Assembly: GCA_903822435.1 (NCBI GenBank)
Contig: CAIJPE010000225.1
Span: 1 to 37,936 of the forward strand
Direction: 5' to 3'
DNA from: an uncultured beta proteobacterium
GTDB taxonomy: Bacteria; Pseudomonadota; Gammaproteobacteria; Burkholderiales; Burkholderiaceae_C
Length of the DNA stretch: 37,936 nucleotides
Part shown: positions 1-9,183 of the stretch, in pieces
Position numbering within the stretch: position 1 is the stretch's first letter
How the letters are laid out: each line of letters opens with the position of its first letter
Position numbers and translations under genes: made by a program
Notes under the pieces: model-generated
What the model saw: only the letters and a program-made list of their open reading frames with translations
Database searches by the model: none
What the model was told of the DNA's origin: nothing

Positions 1-189
1 CCGGGACGACGCGTCCACCAGGGCCGACTCGCCGCCAGCCAGGAAGCGTCCCAGCCACTTGCGCGCAGTGGCCGGCGTCACGCCGTGCTCGGCGCCAGCA
101 TCGGTGAAGGATCGACCCTGGAAGGTCATTTGGCGAACCATTTCGAGTCGACGGGCGAATGTGAGTCGGGCATGCTTGTGGGTGTTCAT
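1..189 (-). CDS. IS481-family transposase, N-terminal part (cut by window start)
   Basis: Sixty-three codons are visible, starting at ATG 189 and running off the window at position 1. The reading begins MNTHKHARLTFARRLEMV and continues through HGVTPATARKWLGRFLAGG to DASSR. This is the helix-turn-helix DNA-binding start of IS481-type DDE transposases. In the family the integrase core with its DDE residues follows this region, and here it would lie outside the window, so intactness is unknown. No stop or frameshift is seen in the visible part. The start is supported by similarity of the N-terminus to family members as I remember them. Confidence 0.8.
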   Translation of the reverse strand, partial: MNTHKHARLTFARRLEMVRQMTFQGRSFTDAGAEHGVTPATARKWLGRFLAGGESALVDASSR

Positions 190-284
190 CCGGCTGTCTT
201 TCTGGAGGACTGGGGGTTTGGCGATTTCCAGTCTCTCAGAACCAGCCCGGGTGGACACCCGATACAACCTATTGAAGCTTCACA
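1..284 (-). mobile_element. IS481-family insertion sequence, left end only (rest outside window)
   Basis: The stretch carries the start of an IS481-type transposase reading leftward, and its outer end is at about 284. Read on the minus strand the element begins TGTGAAGCTTCAATAGG, in keeping with the TG...CA ends of this family. A perfect 10-bp palindrome, TGAAGCTTCA (273-282), lies at the tip. The bases just outside are ACTAGT, which fits the NCTAGN target described for IS481. The other end lies before position 1, so completeness cannot be judged. The exact boundary is inferred from the CTAG site and the TG end, not from a second copy. Confidence 0.7.
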
Positions 285-290
285 ACTAGT
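285..290. repeat. Putative target-site duplication, one copy (ACTAGT)
   Basis: ACTAGT lies directly outside the inferred IS end. It is palindromic and has the CTAG core that IS481 prefers. Only one copy is in the window, so its status as a duplicated target is inference. Confidence 0.4.
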
Positions 291-301
291 CACCCCCCTA
301 A

Positions 302-332
302 AACGGGTGTTGAGGATCGCGAAACACCTGTT
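302..332. repeat. Imperfect inverted repeat beside the IS, upstream of the secreted-protein gene
   Basis: The arms AACGGGTGTT (302-311) and AACACCTGTT (323-332) pair over 10 bp with one G-T pair and an 11-nt loop. A possible -35 hexamer, TTGACG (331-336), touches the right arm, with a weak GATCAT -10 at 354-359, 17 nt further on. The repeat could be an operator or a terminator. No T-run follows. Confidence 0.35.
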
Positions 333-515
333 GACGCGCCCTATGCTGCGGCAGATCATCAACCACCGTTGCATGACTTGACCCATTAGATCGGGTTTCA
401 AGCACATTGCGCGGCAATCGAGTCCGTACGTTCTCTGGCGCGCGACTGCCTGTGGAGGGATCGCGCTCTTTTCGAGTGCGACGACCTTGTGACAACGCCC
501 GATGGAGGAATTTCG

Positions 516-1646
516 ATGAAGAGCTCATTTGCTACTTGCGCGCTTGGTTTGACGGTTCTGGCTGCTGCGTTGCCGGCGGCAGCGCAAATCTCCAAGCCGA
601 TGGATGAAGCGGCGATCCAGCGCTCATATGACATGCAGGCTCAGGTTGCTCGAATTGAGCAGGATAAGGAGTCGTTCATCCGCGATTTCGTCGCCAGCTG
701 GGCGCCGCAGATGAGCCGGAACCCGCTGTTCGCCAATTCTGCGAAGCAGCTGTATCCGCTGTTGAGAGCCGCCTCCCCGTTCAGGTTGTATGCCGCTTCC
801 TTGGTCGGCGATTACAACGGTATGGTGCAGGTGCTCAAGGGTGAAGTCTCCTCCGCCAAGGTCATCAACACGCTGAGTGCGCCGCAGCCCAAAGCAGTGC
901 CAGGTTCGGCGCTGACTGTCGGTGCAGCTCTGCCGACGCCGCTGCTAGGTTCCGGGACGAGCCAGCTGGTCTTCACTCCGATCGCACCTTGCCGTATTGC
1001 CGACACCCGCGGTGCAGGCGCACGAACCGGTCTCTTCGCTGCAGGCGTACCCCGCACCTTCGATTTGACTTCGAACGGCTTTTCGAAGGGCCAAGGCGGA
1101 AGCAGCTCCTGCCCTGGGCTCCCGAGCTTCAACAACTACGCCTGGTCTGTCAACGCCACGCTCACGGGCTACGGCACCACCGGGTATTTGCAGGTCTATC
1201 CGTATGGCGGTTCTATCCCCGCCACCAGCCTGATGAACTTCGGCACTGCTCTGCCAGCGATTGCCAACAGCAGCTCCGTGACGGGCTGCTATGGTTGCGG
1301 TGACAGCATCAACGTGGTGGCATCGGCTCCCACGCACCTGATCCTCGACGTGTATGGGTATTACGAGGTGGCGACGGGATACGCGACCGGCGCAATCTCG
1401 ATCACGCCTGTGGCAGGCACCTCGGCCAGCGTTGCAGCAGGCGTGTACACGTCGGTTTATGGCGGCGTTTGCCCGGCTGGTACGACCGTGATCGGCGGTG
1501 GTCAAACCAACGGTTCCGGCTCGGCCAACACGATCCTGACTTCGGATCACTACTTCTCTGGCAACGGTTGGTACGAGTACGTGAAAAATACGGGCACGAG
1601 TGCGACCTCGGTGACCGTCTACTCGATCTGCCAAGAAATCTTCTGA
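516..1646 (+). CDS. Secreted protein with a DTR-type beta-sandwich module and a C-terminal CPAGT/GGG module, function unknown
   Basis: The 376-residue protein starts at ATG 516, behind a GGAGG-like ribosome site at 504-508. A GTG at 489 is open upstream but would spoil the signal peptide. Residues 1-24 form a Sec signal with cleavage after PAAA. Residues about 25-130 look helical. From residue 158 there is PCRIADTR, and the module ends near LILDVYGYYEV. This PCR-x-x-DTR...D-V-x-G-Y-Y arrangement recurs in bacterial extracellular proteins. The last 85 residues hold CPAGTTVIGGG and a closing W-Y-x-Y...SICQ pattern, another recurrent extracellular module. Paired cysteines suggest disulfides. Codon use is richer in A and T than in the rest of the window and the gene lies beside an IS, so recent acquisition is plausible. 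No enzymatic motif is visible, so an adhesin or surface role is only a guess. Confidence 0.8.
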   Translation: MKSSFATCALGLTVLAAALPAAAQISKPMDEAAIQRSYDMQAQVARIEQDKESFIRDFVASWAPQMSRNPLFANSAKQLYPLLRAASPFRLYAASLVGDYNGMVQVLKGEVSSAKVINTLSAPQPKAVPGSALTVGAALPTPLLGSGTSQLVFTPIAPCRIADTRGAGARTGLFAAGVPRTFDLTSNGFSKGQGGSSSCPGLPSFNNYAWSVNATLTGYGTTGYLQVYPYGGSIPATSLMNFGTALPAIANSSSVTGCYGCGDSINVVASAPTHLILDVYGYYEVATGYATGAISITPVAGTSASVAAGVYTSVYGGVCPAGTTVIGGGQTNGSGSANTILTSDHYFSGNGWYEYVKNTGTSATSVTVYSICQEIF

Positions 1647-1827
1647 TCGGGCTTGAATGAGAAGGCCAGGCACATGGACTGGCTCGTTTCGCCGCGATTG
1701 CTTTCAAGGCCTCATGGGCTATGAGAGAGTCGCGGCGGACTTTTGATTTGGCGCTTCGGAGCCTGTGGAAATTGACAACACAGCCAGCCGAGTCATCGCG
1801 GATATCGAGGCTAACCTTGCCGCTCAA

Positions 1828-2733
1828 TCAGAGATCCGTGCGCAGCCGCCAGATCTCCGGAAACAGCACCACATCCAGCATCTTGCGCAGGTAGCCCACA
1901 CCGCTGGTGCCACCCGTGCCGCGCTTGAAGCCGATCACGCGTTCCACCGTCGTCACGTGGCGGAAGCGCCAGAGACGGAAGGTATCTTCCAGGTCGGTGA
2001 GCTCTTCACCCAACTGATACAGGTCCCAGTGCGTCCTGGGGTCGCGGTACACGACGAGCCAGGCGGCCTCGACCGCGGCGCTCTCGGGGTAGGGCTGCGT
2101 CCAGTCGCGCTGCGTGTGGCTGGCGGGCACCGGCAGGCCACGCCGGGCCAGCAGGCGCAGGGCCTCGTCGTACAGCGAGGGCGCCTCGTAGGCGGCCTGC
2201 ACGTGAGCCAGCAGGTCGGGCCGGTGGGCATGCGGCTGCAGCAGCGCGGCCTTCTTGTTGCCCAGGCTGAATTCGATGCAGCGGTACTGCCAGCTCTGGA
2301 ATCCGCTGCTGTCAGCCAGGTAGGGGCGGATGGCGCTGTACTCGGGCGGCGTCATGGTGGCCAGCACGTCCCAGGCGTGCACCAGTTGCTCCATGATGCG
2401 GCTGACCCGGGCCAGCATCTTGAAGGTCTCGTGCAGCTCGTCGGCGGCCAGGTGCGCGATGGCCGCCCGCAGTTCGTGCAGCATGAGCTTCATCCACAGC
2501 TCGCTGGTCTGGTGCTGGATGATGAACAGCATCTCGTTGTGGTCGGGCGAGAGCGGGTGCTGCGCCCCCAGCACGGCGTCCAGGTGCAGGTAGTCGCCAT
2601 AGCTCATGGCGGCGCTGAAGTCGAGCCGCGCATCATGGTGGCCGGCCGTGGTGGCGGGGCCGTGCACCACTGGGCAGCCGCCCTGGCCGGAGGGCTCGGC
2701 GGGCTCGGCCGGGTCGCCCTCCTGTTCAGTCAT
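1828..2733 (-). CDS. kynA: Tryptophan 2,3-dioxygenase
   Basis: This haem enzyme opens the indole ring of L-tryptophan to N-formylkynurenine, the first step of the kynurenine route. The 301-residue protein has the family signatures [24 protein letters not shown] and the C-terminal [17 protein letters not shown]...[12 protein letters not shown], which includes the haem-binding histidine and the substrate loop. The N-terminal 40 residues, rich in Glu, Pro and Gly, are poorly conserved in the family. ATG 2733 is chosen because it overlaps the kynU stop by 4 nt (ATGA), giving translational coupling. A longer open frame to 3348 only shadows kynU. It is the last gene of a DUF418-kynB-kynU-kynA run. 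I see no clear hairpin terminator after it in the 181 bp before the next gene. Confidence 0.95.
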   Translation of the reverse strand: MTEQEGDPAEPAEPSGQGGCPVVHGPATTAGHHDARLDFSAAMSYGDYLHLDAVLGAQHPLSPDHNEMLFIIQHQTSELWMKLMLHELRAAIAHLAADELHETFKMLARVSRIMEQLVHAWDVLATMTPPEYSAIRPYLADSSGFQSWQYRCIEFSLGNKKAALLQPHAHRPDLLAHVQAAYEAPSLYDEALRLLARRGLPVPASHTQRDWTQPYPESAAVEAAWLVVYRDPRTHWDLYQLGEELTDLEDTFRLWRFRHVTTVERVIGFKRGTGGTSGVGYLRKMLDVVLFPEIWRLRTDL

Positions 2734-4025
2734 GTGACCGCGTTCCGCCGGTTGAACTCGGGGCGCTGCCATTCGCCGGTTTGCAGTACCTGGCGCAAGT
2801 TCTCGGCGGCGTCCCAGGCGTCGATGTAGCGCACGTACAGCGGCGTGAAGCCGAAACGCAGGATGTCCAGCGCAGCCGGCGGGTGCGTGGGGTCGCCGGC
2901 GCGGAAGTCGCCGATCACGCCGCGGGCGATCAGCGCCTGGATCACCGGGTATCCCCATTCGGCGTGCGCCAGGCACACCTGGCTGCCGCGGGCGGCGTCG
3001 TCGCTGGGTGACACCAGGATCAGGCCCGGGCAGGTGGCCTGAACCTGCCGGGCGAAGAGCCGGGTCAGCGCCAGCGACTTGGCACGCAACGCGGCCATGC
3101 CCCCCAGCGGCTCGGCGGCCAGTACGGTGTCCACCCCGCATTCCAAGGCGGCCAGCGAGAGCACGGCCGGCGTGCCGCACAGGAAGCGCGAAATGCCCTC
3201 GGCCGGCCGGTAGCCCGGCGTGAAGGCAAAGGGCGCGGCGTGGCCCATCCAGCCGGCCAGGGGTTGCCAGAAGCGGCTGGCGTGCCGGGGGTGCGACCAC
3301 ACGAAGGCCGGCGCACCCGGCCCCCCGTTGAGGTACTTGTAGCCGCACCCCACGGCAAAGTCGGCACCCGCGGCGTGCAGGTCCACCGGCACCGCGCCGG
3401 CGCTGTGGGCCAGGTCCCAGAGGGTCAGGGCGCCGGCCGCGTGGGCAGCGGCGGTCAGGCCGGCCATGTCGTGCATGCGGCCGGTGCGGTAGTTGACGTG
3501 CGTGAGCATCAGCACGGCCGTGCTCGGGCCCAGCAGGGCCGGCAGATCGTCGGGTTCGGCCAGCACCAGTTCGAAGCCGCGTTCGCGGGCCAGCGCCTCG
3601 GCGATGTACAGGTCGGTGGGGAAGTTGCTGCGCTCGCTCAGGATCACCCGGCGGGACGGGGCATCGGCCTGGCTGATGGTCAGCGCGGCGCTCAGCACCT
3701 TGAACAGATTCACACTGGTGGAATCGGCCACCACCAGCTCACGCGCCCCGGCGCCCACCAGCCGGGCGATCTTGTCGCCCACGCGCTGCGGCATGTCGAT
3801 CCAGCCGGCGCTGTTCCAGCTCCGGATCAGCCCCTGGCCCCATTCGCCGGTGACCACCGCTTGCACGCGGGCCGACGTGGTGCGGGGCAGCACGCCCAGC
3901 GAATTGCCGTCCAGGTAGATCACGCCCTCGGGCAGCGAGAACTGCTCGCGCAGGGGCGCCAGGGGGTCGGCCCGGTCCAGCGCCAGGGCTTGATCTCGGG
4001 TGATCGTGGTGGGCAGGGTGGTCAT
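2730..4025 (-). CDS. kynU: Kynureninase
   Basis: This PLP enzyme cleaves L-kynurenine to anthranilate and L-alanine. The 431-residue length is normal for bacterial kynureninases. Visible signatures are [13 protein letters not shown] near the start, [12 protein letters not shown] for cofactor phosphate contacts, [15 protein letters not shown] carrying the aspartate that pairs with the pyridine nitrogen, and [16 protein letters not shown] with the Schiff-base lysine at K230. Its ATG overlaps the kynB stop by 4 nt, and its own stop overlaps the kynA start in the same way, so the three proteins are probably made in step. The N-terminus agrees with the family. Confidence 0.95.
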   Translation of the reverse strand: MTTLPTTITRDQALALDRADPLAPLREQFSLPEGVIYLDGNSLGVLPRTTSARVQAVVTGEWGQGLIRSWNSAGWIDMPQRVGDKIARLVGAGARELVVADSTSVNLFKVLSAALTISQADAPSRRVILSERSNFPTDLYIAEALARERGFELVLAEPDDLPALLGPSTAVLMLTHVNYRTGRMHDMAGLTAAAHAAGALTLWDLAHSAGAVPVDLHAAGADFAVGCGYKYLNGGPGAPAFVWSHPRHASRFWQPLAGWMGHAAPFAFTPGYRPAEGISRFLCGTPAVLSLAALECGVDTVLAAEPLGGMAALRAKSLALTRLFARQVQATCPGLILVSPSDDAARGSQVCLAHAEWGYPVIQALIARGVIGDFRAGDPTHPPAALDILRFGFTPLYVRYIDAWDAAENLRQVLQTGEWQRPEFNRRNAVT

Positions 4026-4690
4026 CGGGTCAGCGTCCGCAGGATGGCCCGCACCGGGGATGCGTCGGCCGTGGTGAGCTTCAGGGGCAGGGCGATGAGC
4101 TCATAGTCGCCCTCGGGCACGTCGTCCAGCACCAGGTTTTCCAGTACGCGCAGGTCGCGGCGGCGCAGAACCTGATGGCTCTCGAGCGTCTTGCTGCTGG
4201 CCGGGTCGACGCTGGCGGTGTCGATGCCGACCAGGCGGACCCCATGCTCGGCCAGTGCTTCCAGCGTCTCGGGCGCGAAGGCCGTCAGGTCGGGGTCCCA
4301 GCGCGCGACCGCGGCGTGGTGCATCGTGCGCACCAGCACCCGGGGCGGCAGGCCGGCCAGCGCGTGCGCCAGGTGCTGCCACTGCACCAGCGGCCCGCAG
4401 CCGATGGCGTGGATGACGCGGCACGGGCCGATGTAGGGCGCCAGGGGCAGGGCGCCGATGGCCGCGCCGCTGTCGTCGTAGTGCAGCGGGGCGTCTGCGT
4501 GGGCGCCGGTGTGGGGCGACAGCGTGAGCGTGCTCACGTTGACCGGGCAGCCGGGGCCGATGCGGGCGGCCCAGATGCTGCCGAAAGGTGCGTCGCCGGG
4601 GAACACGGGCGAGCCCGCCTGCACCGGCGGCGAAATGTCCCAGATGGCGGGCTCAGGCGGGGCGGTTGGCGTCGGCATGCGAGCCGGCAT
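4022..4690 (-). CDS. kynB: Kynurenine formamidase (arylformamidase)
   Basis: The enzyme hydrolyses N-formylkynurenine to kynurenine and formate. It is a metal-dependent member of the cyclase family, marked by [12 protein letters not shown] (the H-x-G-x-H-x-D metal motif) and by [18 protein letters not shown]. Length is 222 residues from ATG 4690. A second ATG at 4678 is nearer the usual family start, and neither has a clear ribosome site. Either choice overlaps the 3' end of the upstream DUF418 gene, by 38 or 26 nt, which suggests coupling to that gene. The enzyme sits between the dioxygenase and kynureninase steps, and the three genes together form a complete route from tryptophan to anthranilate. 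Confidence 0.93.
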   Translation of the reverse strand: MPARMPTPTAPPEPAIWDISPPVQAGSPVFPGDAPFGSIWAARIGPGCPVNVSTLTLSPHTGAHADAPLHYDDSGAAIGALPLAPYIGPCRVIHAIGCGPLVQWQHLAHALAGLPPRVLVRTMHHAAVARWDPDLTAFAPETLEALAEHGVRLVGIDTASVDPASSKTLESHQVLRRRDLRVLENLVLDDVPEGDYELIALPLKLTTADASPVRAILRTLTR

Positions 4691-5927
4691 GGTAGCCGGC
4701 CGTGGCGCGGCCGTAGGTCAGCCGGGCCCACAGCGCTTCCATCGGGCCCCTGTCGTGGCGGGCCAGCCACCACCGGCTCCAAGGCACCTGGATCAGCCAG
4801 AAGATGGCCAGCGCCAGCGCCAGGCCCAGGGCCGGACCGACCTGGCCCCACAGCCCGAAGCCCCAGCCGTAGAACAAGGTCGTGCACAGGGCCGTCTGCA
4901 TCAGGTAGTTGGTGAGCGGCATGCGGCCCGCCGCGGCCAGGGGCGTCAAGCGCCGCTGCCAGGCCGGGTCCTGGGCCAGCCGCACGATCACCAGCACGTA
5001 GAAAACCATCATGGCCGGCCGGCAAGTCCAGTAGCACACGCTGCCCAGCAGCTTGATGGGCGAGGGGCCCGGCACCCGGTTGAATTCGAAGATCAGCGTG
5101 AAAGCCGCGCCGCAGGCCAGGCCGACTGCCAGCGCCACCCACGTCAGCCGGCGGATCTGCGGCATCAGTTCGGGAATGCGCTGCACCCAGCGCAGACGGC
5201 CGGCCAGCAGGCCCAGCATCATGGTCAGGGACATCTGCACGTACCACCCCAGGGTGCCCCACAGCGACCACCGGTTGTCGTAGTCGTGGGCGAACTCGCG
5301 GGCGTGCTCGGCGGCGGCCTGCATGAAGCTGCCGTGCCCGTAGATGGCGTTGTTGCTGGCCTCGAAGGCCTTGGCCCGGGCCACCAGCATGGCCGTGATG
5401 TCGGGCGTGACCACCGCCAGCCGCAGCAGGCCATTGACCACCGGGTACAGCAGGCACAGCACCATCAGCACCACGATGGCGCGGTTGCTGAGGCGGCGCA
5501 GGCCGAACAGCACGATCAGTCCGAGCACGGCATACACGTGCAGCACGTCGCCCGTCCAGAAGACGGCGGCGTGCAGCAGCCCGATCGCGCCGAGCACGGC
5601 CACGCGGCGAAGGTACACCCGCGGCGCCCCGAGGGGGTCGCGCTGGCGCATGCGCTCGAACTGCAAGGTGAAGCCGATGCCGAACAACAGGCTGAACATG
5701 CTGTTGAACTTGCCCGAGAAGAGCAGGTCACGCAGGTCTTCGGCCAACTGGTCGAGCTGGCCGGGCCACAGCCGCGAACCGTCGGCCCCGGCGAAGAACG
5801 AGGTGCCGAAGCCGGGCATGTTCATGATGAGGATGCCCATCAGGGCCACGCCGCGCAGGATGTCCAGCGTGGGAATGCGCTGGGCCGTGGGCAGCGGCGT
5901 TGCAGGCGGCAGGTGCGGATCGGCCAT
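4653..5927 (-). CDS. DUF418 (YeiB-type) multi-spanning membrane protein, first gene of the kyn operon
   Basis: The 424-residue inner-membrane protein has about ten hydrophobic segments. It begins the conserved block with [18 protein letters not shown], and near the C-terminus carries the DUF418 hallmark [12 protein letters not shown]...[10 protein letters not shown] followed by [24 protein letters not shown] sequence. ATG 5927 is preferred over the open frame to 6029 because GGGAG lies about 8 nt before it and the conserved block follows soon after. The family is loosely tied to acyltransferase-type membrane proteins and has no settled reaction. Its gene overlaps kynB, so it is very likely co-transcribed with kynBUA. 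A role in moving or modifying a tryptophan-derived compound is possible but unproven. Confidence 0.88.
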   Translation of the reverse strand: MADPHLPPATPLPTAQRIPTLDILRGVALMGILIMNMPGFGTSFFAGADGSRLWPGQLDQLAEDLRDLLFSGKFNSMFSLLFGIGFTLQFERMRQRDPLGAPRVYLRRVAVLGAIGLLHAAVFWTGDVLHVYAVLGLIVLFGLRRLSNRAIVVLMVLCLLYPVVNGLLRLAVVTPDITAMLVARAKAFEASNNAIYGHGSFMQAAAEHAREFAHDYDNRWSLWGTLGWYVQMSLTMMLGLLAGRLRWVQRIPELMPQIRRLTWVALAVGLACGAAFTLIFEFNRVPGPSPIKLLGSVCYWTCRPAMMVFYVLVIVRLAQDPAWQRRLTPLAAAGRMPLTNYLMQTALCTTLFYGWGFGLWGQVGPALGLALALAIFWLIQVPWSRWWLARHDRGPMEALWARLTYGRATAGYHAGSHADANRPA

Positions 5928-6099
5928 GGGAACTCCCGCGAAAATTGCGTGCAAATGATTCTGCGGCGGTTCGACCGGCGGCGCATCCCCCCGATCGGCA
6001 TAGTCCGCGCGCCGGCTGCCGGGCGGCATCCGGCAAATTCCCCGCTTGTGCCGCGCAGGCGTTCAGGTAGGCTAGAAGCCCCGGCTTTGGGAAACGCGC

Positions 6100-6534
6100 A
6101 TGAAACCCGTCTCCGAACTGCTCAAGCGCAACGATCGCACCCGCACCCTGTGGCACGTGCGGCCGGACGACACCGTGTACGCGGCGCTCGAATTGCTGGC
6201 CCGGTACGAGGTCGGTGCCCTGGTGGTCATGGACGGGCCCCAGATGGTGGGCGTGGTCTCCGAACGCGACTACACCCGCAAGATCGCCCTGCAGGCCCGC
6301 AATTCGCGCGAGACGCTGGTGCGCGAGATCATGACCTCGCAAGTGCTGACGGTGACTCCGCAGACCGGCACCCGCGCCTGCATGGCCCTGATGAGCGAGC
6401 GCAAGATCCGTCACCTGCCCGTGGTGGAAGGCACCACGGTGCTGGGCATGATCTCCATCCGGGACATCATGGACGACATCATCGCCACGCACGAAGAGAC
6501 CATCGCGCAGCTGGAAACCTACATCCACTCCTGA
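6100..6534 (+). CDS. Two-CBS-domain protein
   Basis: This small cytosolic protein of 144 residues is made almost entirely of a CBS pair (about residues 10-65 and 75-130). Each half ends in a nucleotide-contact pattern: [12 protein letters not shown] in the first and [12 protein letters not shown] in the second. Such pairs usually bind adenine nucleotides or S-adenosylmethionine and report energy state. No effector domain is attached, so it probably acts on a partner protein. It is divergent from the DUF418-kyn operon and lies 74 nt before a hybrid histidine kinase on the same strand, which makes that kinase a candidate partner. The ribosome site (GGGAAA) is weak. Confidence 0.9.
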   Translation: MKPVSELLKRNDRTRTLWHVRPDDTVYAALELLARYEVGALVVMDGPQMVGVVSERDYTRKIALQARNSRETLVREIMTSQVLTVTPQTGTRACMALMSERKIRHLPVVEGTTVLGMISIRDIMDDIIATHEETIAQLETYIHS

Positions 6535-6556
6535 GCCGCCGGCGTGCGGCGGGCCA

Positions 6557-6572
6557 GCGCACGCCCGTGCGC
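6557..6572 (+). terminator. Short GC hairpin between the CBS gene and the kinase gene
   Basis: GCGCAC (6557-6562) and GTGCGC (6567-6572) pair perfectly around a 4-nt loop. No T-run follows, so full termination is doubtful. A TATGCT hexamer at 6594-6599 just before the kinase ATG could be a separate -10 element, but no matching -35 is seen. Confidence 0.3.
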
Positions 6573-6608
6573 GACCGGGCCGGGTGGGCGCGCTATGCTC
6601 GGCAGCCC

Positions 6609-8402
6609 ATGAGCGACCCCAAAGGTATCGAATCCCAGATTCAGCGAAAGATGCTCCGGGTCGCGGTCCGCAACTCGGCGCGCTCGGTGCTGCTCTTGAG
6701 CGTGGCCTCGGCGTTCGTCGCCTGGCTGGGATGGGAAACCGGCAACCGATGGGCTGCCGTGCTGGCCCTGGTCCTGGGGGGTTGTGTCTCGATCTGGCGC
6801 TGGCTGCTGAACCTGCGCGAACGCAGCGCCGAGTTCATCGCCCCCGAGCGCATTGCCGGCCTGCAGCGCCAGCTGGAGGCCAACGCCCTGGTGGTCGGCG
6901 TGATGTGGGCAGTGGCCACCCTGGTCATCTACCCCCAGCTGCGCGGCACCACCGCCTCGGTGTATGTGGTCATGGTGGTCGGCTCGGTCGCCACCGCAGC
7001 CTTCTTCATGTCGATGGCCGGGCGCAGCTTCATCATCCTCACGGGGCTGCAGATGGGTTCGCTGTGCGTGGTGTCGGCGTTTTCCGAGCAGGCGCGTTCG
7101 TTGCCGCTGGCGGTGCTGTCGGTGATCTTCGGCATCACCATGGTGCAGGCCACCCGCGAGTTCCGCATCACGATCCTGCGCTCCATGCGCAACGGCCTGG
7201 AGGCCGACGAGGCGAACGCTTCTTTGATGCGCGCCAAGGAGTCTGCCGAATCGGCCAACCTGGCCAAGAGCCAGTTCCTGGCCACCATGAGCCACGAGAT
7301 CCGCACCCCCATGAACGGCGTGCTCGGGGCGCTGGACCTGTTGCGCCAGACCGGGCTGGACCCGCGGCAGCGGCGGCTGGTGAAGACCGCGGCAGCGTCC
7401 GGCGAGTCGTTGATGGACATCCTCAACGACGTGCTGGACCATTCCAAGATCGAGGCCGGCAAGCTGGTGCTGGCCGGCGCCCCGATGTCCCTGCATGCCG
7501 TGGCCGCCTCGGCCGCCGCGTTGTTCCGGGCGAACGCCGAACAGCGCGGCCTGACCCTCACCCTTCGCCAGGACGATGACGTGCCCGACGGCGTGGTGGG
7601 CGATGCCCCGCGCATCAAGCAGGTGCTGCTGAACCTGCTGGGCAACGGGGTCAAGTTCACCGAATCCGGGGGCGTCACGCTGAGCCTGTCGGTCGAGCGC
7701 GGCCCGGCCCTCTCGGTCGATGGCCGGCAGGCGCGGCGGGTGCTCTTCATGGTCGAGGACAGCGGCATCGGTATCCCGCAGGACGCCATCGACGAGATCT
7801 TCCAGCCCTTTCACCAGGTGGACAGCACGCGCTCCCGCCTGCGCGGCGGCACGGGCCTGGGGCTGGCCATCAGCCAGCGCATCGTGCAGGCCATGGGCAG
7901 CCGCATCCAGGTGGCCAGCGGGCTGGGCACGGGGTCGGTCTTCAGCTTTACCCTGACCCTGCCACTGGCCCCCGATGTGGCCCTGCCGCAGCACGACTCC
8001 GACTTCGGCGGCCTGGATTCCGGCAACCCACTGGGCGGCACCGTGCTGCTGGTGGAAGACAACGTGGTCAACCGCATGATCGGCGCCGAGATGCTCAAGG
8101 GCTTCGGCGTGGACGTGGTGGAAGCCGAGGACGGCGAGCAGGCCGTGGCAGCCTTGCAGACCCAGCGCGTGGACCTGGTGCTGATGGACATCCAGATGCC
8201 CGTGCTGGACGGCTACGCCGCCACCCGCAAGCTGCGCGAGCGCGAGTCGCGCCTGCGGCTGCCGCGCGTGCCGGTGGTGGCGCTGACCGCCAACGCCTTC
8301 GACGAAGATGCCGCGCACGCCATGGCCGCCGGCATGGACGCGCACCTGGCCAAGCCCTATTCGCGCGCCCAGTTGCGCGAGTTGCTGGTGCGCTGGTTGT
8401 AG
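6609..8402 (+). CDS. Membrane-bound hybrid sensor histidine kinase with receiver domain
   Basis: The 597-residue protein has, in order, about six membrane segments (residues 18-190), a linker helix, a dimerisation/phosphoacceptor domain with [16 protein letters not shown] (His229), an ATPase domain with [25 protein letters not shown] and GGTGLGLAI, and a C-terminal receiver with VLLVEDN and [14 protein letters not shown] (phospho-acceptor Asp527). No HPt domain follows, so phosphate must pass to a separate protein. The sensor has no periplasmic loop of note, which suggests a lipophilic or membrane-state input. ATG 6609 is used because the open frame to 4509 is only antisense to DUF418 and the CBS gene. 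The layout recalls RpfC-type sensors, and an RpfF homologue lies 4.3 kb away, but the link is speculative. Confidence 0.92.
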   Translation: MSDPKGIESQIQRKMLRVAVRNSARSVLLLSVASAFVAWLGWETGNRWAAVLALVLGGCVSIWRWLLNLRERSAEFIAPERIAGLQRQLEANALVVGVMWAVATLVIYPQLRGTTASVYVVMVVGSVATAAFFMSMAGRSFIILTGLQMGSLCVVSAFSEQARSLPLAVLSVIFGITMVQATREFRITILRSMRNGLEADEANASLMRAKESAESANLAKSQFLATMSHEIRTPMNGVLGALDLLRQTGLDPRQRRLVKTAAASGESLMDILNDVLDHSKIEAGKLVLAGAPMSLHAVAASAAALFRANAEQRGLTLTLRQDDDVPDGVVGDAPRIKQVLLNLLGNGVKFTESGGVTLSLSVERGPALSVDGRQARRVLFMVEDSGIGIPQDAIDEIFQPFHQVDSTRSRLRGGTGLGLAISQRIVQAMGSRIQVASGLGTGSVFSFTLTLPLAPDVALPQHDSDFGGLDSGNPLGGTVLLVEDNVVNRMIGAEMLKGFGVDVVEAEDGEQAVAALQTQRVDLVLMDIQMPVLDGYAATRKLRERESRLRLPRVPVVALTANAFDEDAAHAMAAGMDAHLAKPYSRAQLRELLVRWL

Positions 8403-8420
8403 CGAGGGCTGGGCGCTACA
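8398..8420. terminator. Inverted repeat spanning both convergent stop codons
   Basis: TGTAGCG (8398-8404) and CGCTACA (8414-8420) pair perfectly around a 9-nt loop. The left arm includes the kinase stop TAG and the right arm includes the coaX stop. There is no T-run. With only 13 nt between the genes, this is the only structure that could separate the transcripts. Confidence 0.4.
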
Positions 8421-9183
8421 GCGCCAGCCGGTGCGACTGCATCAGCAGCAGGCCTTCGAAGATCAGGCTGTCGATGGTCTCGAAGGGCAGGTCGGTGATA
8501 GGAGCCAGGCGTGCCGCGGCGCCGCCGGTCATCAGCAGCGCGGGGGCCACGCCCGTCAGGGCCTGCAGCTTGCGGGCCTGCCGTTCGATGGCGCCGGCAA
8601 TGGCATTCGTGCCGCCGCTCATCAGGGCGTCGCTGGTGTTGGTGGGGAAGTCGACCACTTCGCCGGTGGGCACGCGCAGGCCGGCCGTGCCCATCTCCAG
8701 CGCCCGCTGCATCAAGCCGAAGCCCGGCAGGATCAGGCCACCCAGGAAGCGGCCCGATGCGTCCAGGGCATCCACGGTGACAGCCGTGCCCACCATCACC
8801 ACCAATGCCGGCCGGGCCTTGCCGCTGGCCAGCACGCGCGACCGCGCCCCGGCCAGCGCCACCCAACGGTCGGCTCCCAGCCGGGTGGGGTGCTCGTAGC
8901 CGTTGGTCAGGCCTGCTTCGTGGAGCGACGGCACCACCCAGCGCGTGGGGATGTCCCAGAGTTCCAGCTGTTCCTCCACCCCGCGGCGCACGGCGTCGCC
9001 CGCCACGACACAGCCCAGCATGCTGGACGGCGGCGCCAGGTGCTTCCATTCCTTGTCGGCGAGTTCGCCGATGGTCTCGACGAACACCGCGCCGTGGGCC
9101 AGCAGCGCCGCACCGGGATGCGGGGCTGCGTACATCGCCCACTTCAGGCGTGTGTTGCCGATGTCGATGGCCAGGAAGGTCAT
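8416..9183 (-). CDS. coaX: Type III pantothenate kinase
   Basis: The enzyme phosphorylates pantothenate in the first step of coenzyme A synthesis. The 255-residue protein belongs to the ASKHA fold. It opens with [14 protein letters not shown] (phosphate loop), has [13 protein letters not shown] with the catalytic aspartate, [13 protein letters not shown] and [11 protein letters not shown] in the middle, and [11 protein letters not shown] near the end. Type III enzymes need a monovalent cation and resist pantothenate feedback. In many Burkholderiales coaX follows birA. Here no birA is visible, and the gene stands divergent from icmF across 219 bp. I see no good ribosome site before ATG 9183. 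Confidence 0.95.
   Translation of the reverse strand: MTFLAIDIGNTRLKWAMYAAPHPGAALLAHGAVFVETIGELADKEWKHLAPPSSMLGCVVAGDAVRRGVEEQLELWDIPTRWVVPSLHEAGLTNGYEHPTRLGADRWVALAGARSRVLASGKARPALVVMVGTAVTVDALDASGRFLGGLILPGFGLMQRALEMGTAGLRVPTGEVVDFPTNTSDALMSGGTNAIAGAIERQARKLQALTGVAPALLMTGGAAARLAPITDLPFETIDSLIFEGLLLMQSHRLAL

Noticed and set aside
1772..1777. TTGACA box in the gap after the secreted-protein gene
   Set aside because: No suitable -10 lies 15-19 nt downstream, and no plus-strand gene follows.
1765..2829. Plus-strand frame of 354 codons opposite kynA
   Set aside because: It is antisense to a well-recognised enzyme and has only shadow-type composition.
4509..6600. Very long plus-strand open frame running from 4509 into the kinase gene
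   Set aside because: It is antisense to the DUF418 gene and crosses the CBS gene in another frame. The protein is Gln/His/Arg-rich junk typical of GC-rich shadows, and the kinase begins at ATG 6609.
6609..8402. Naming the hybrid kinase RpfC
   Set aside because: It lacks an HPt domain, is not adjacent to the RpfF-like gene, and its membrane part does not clearly match.
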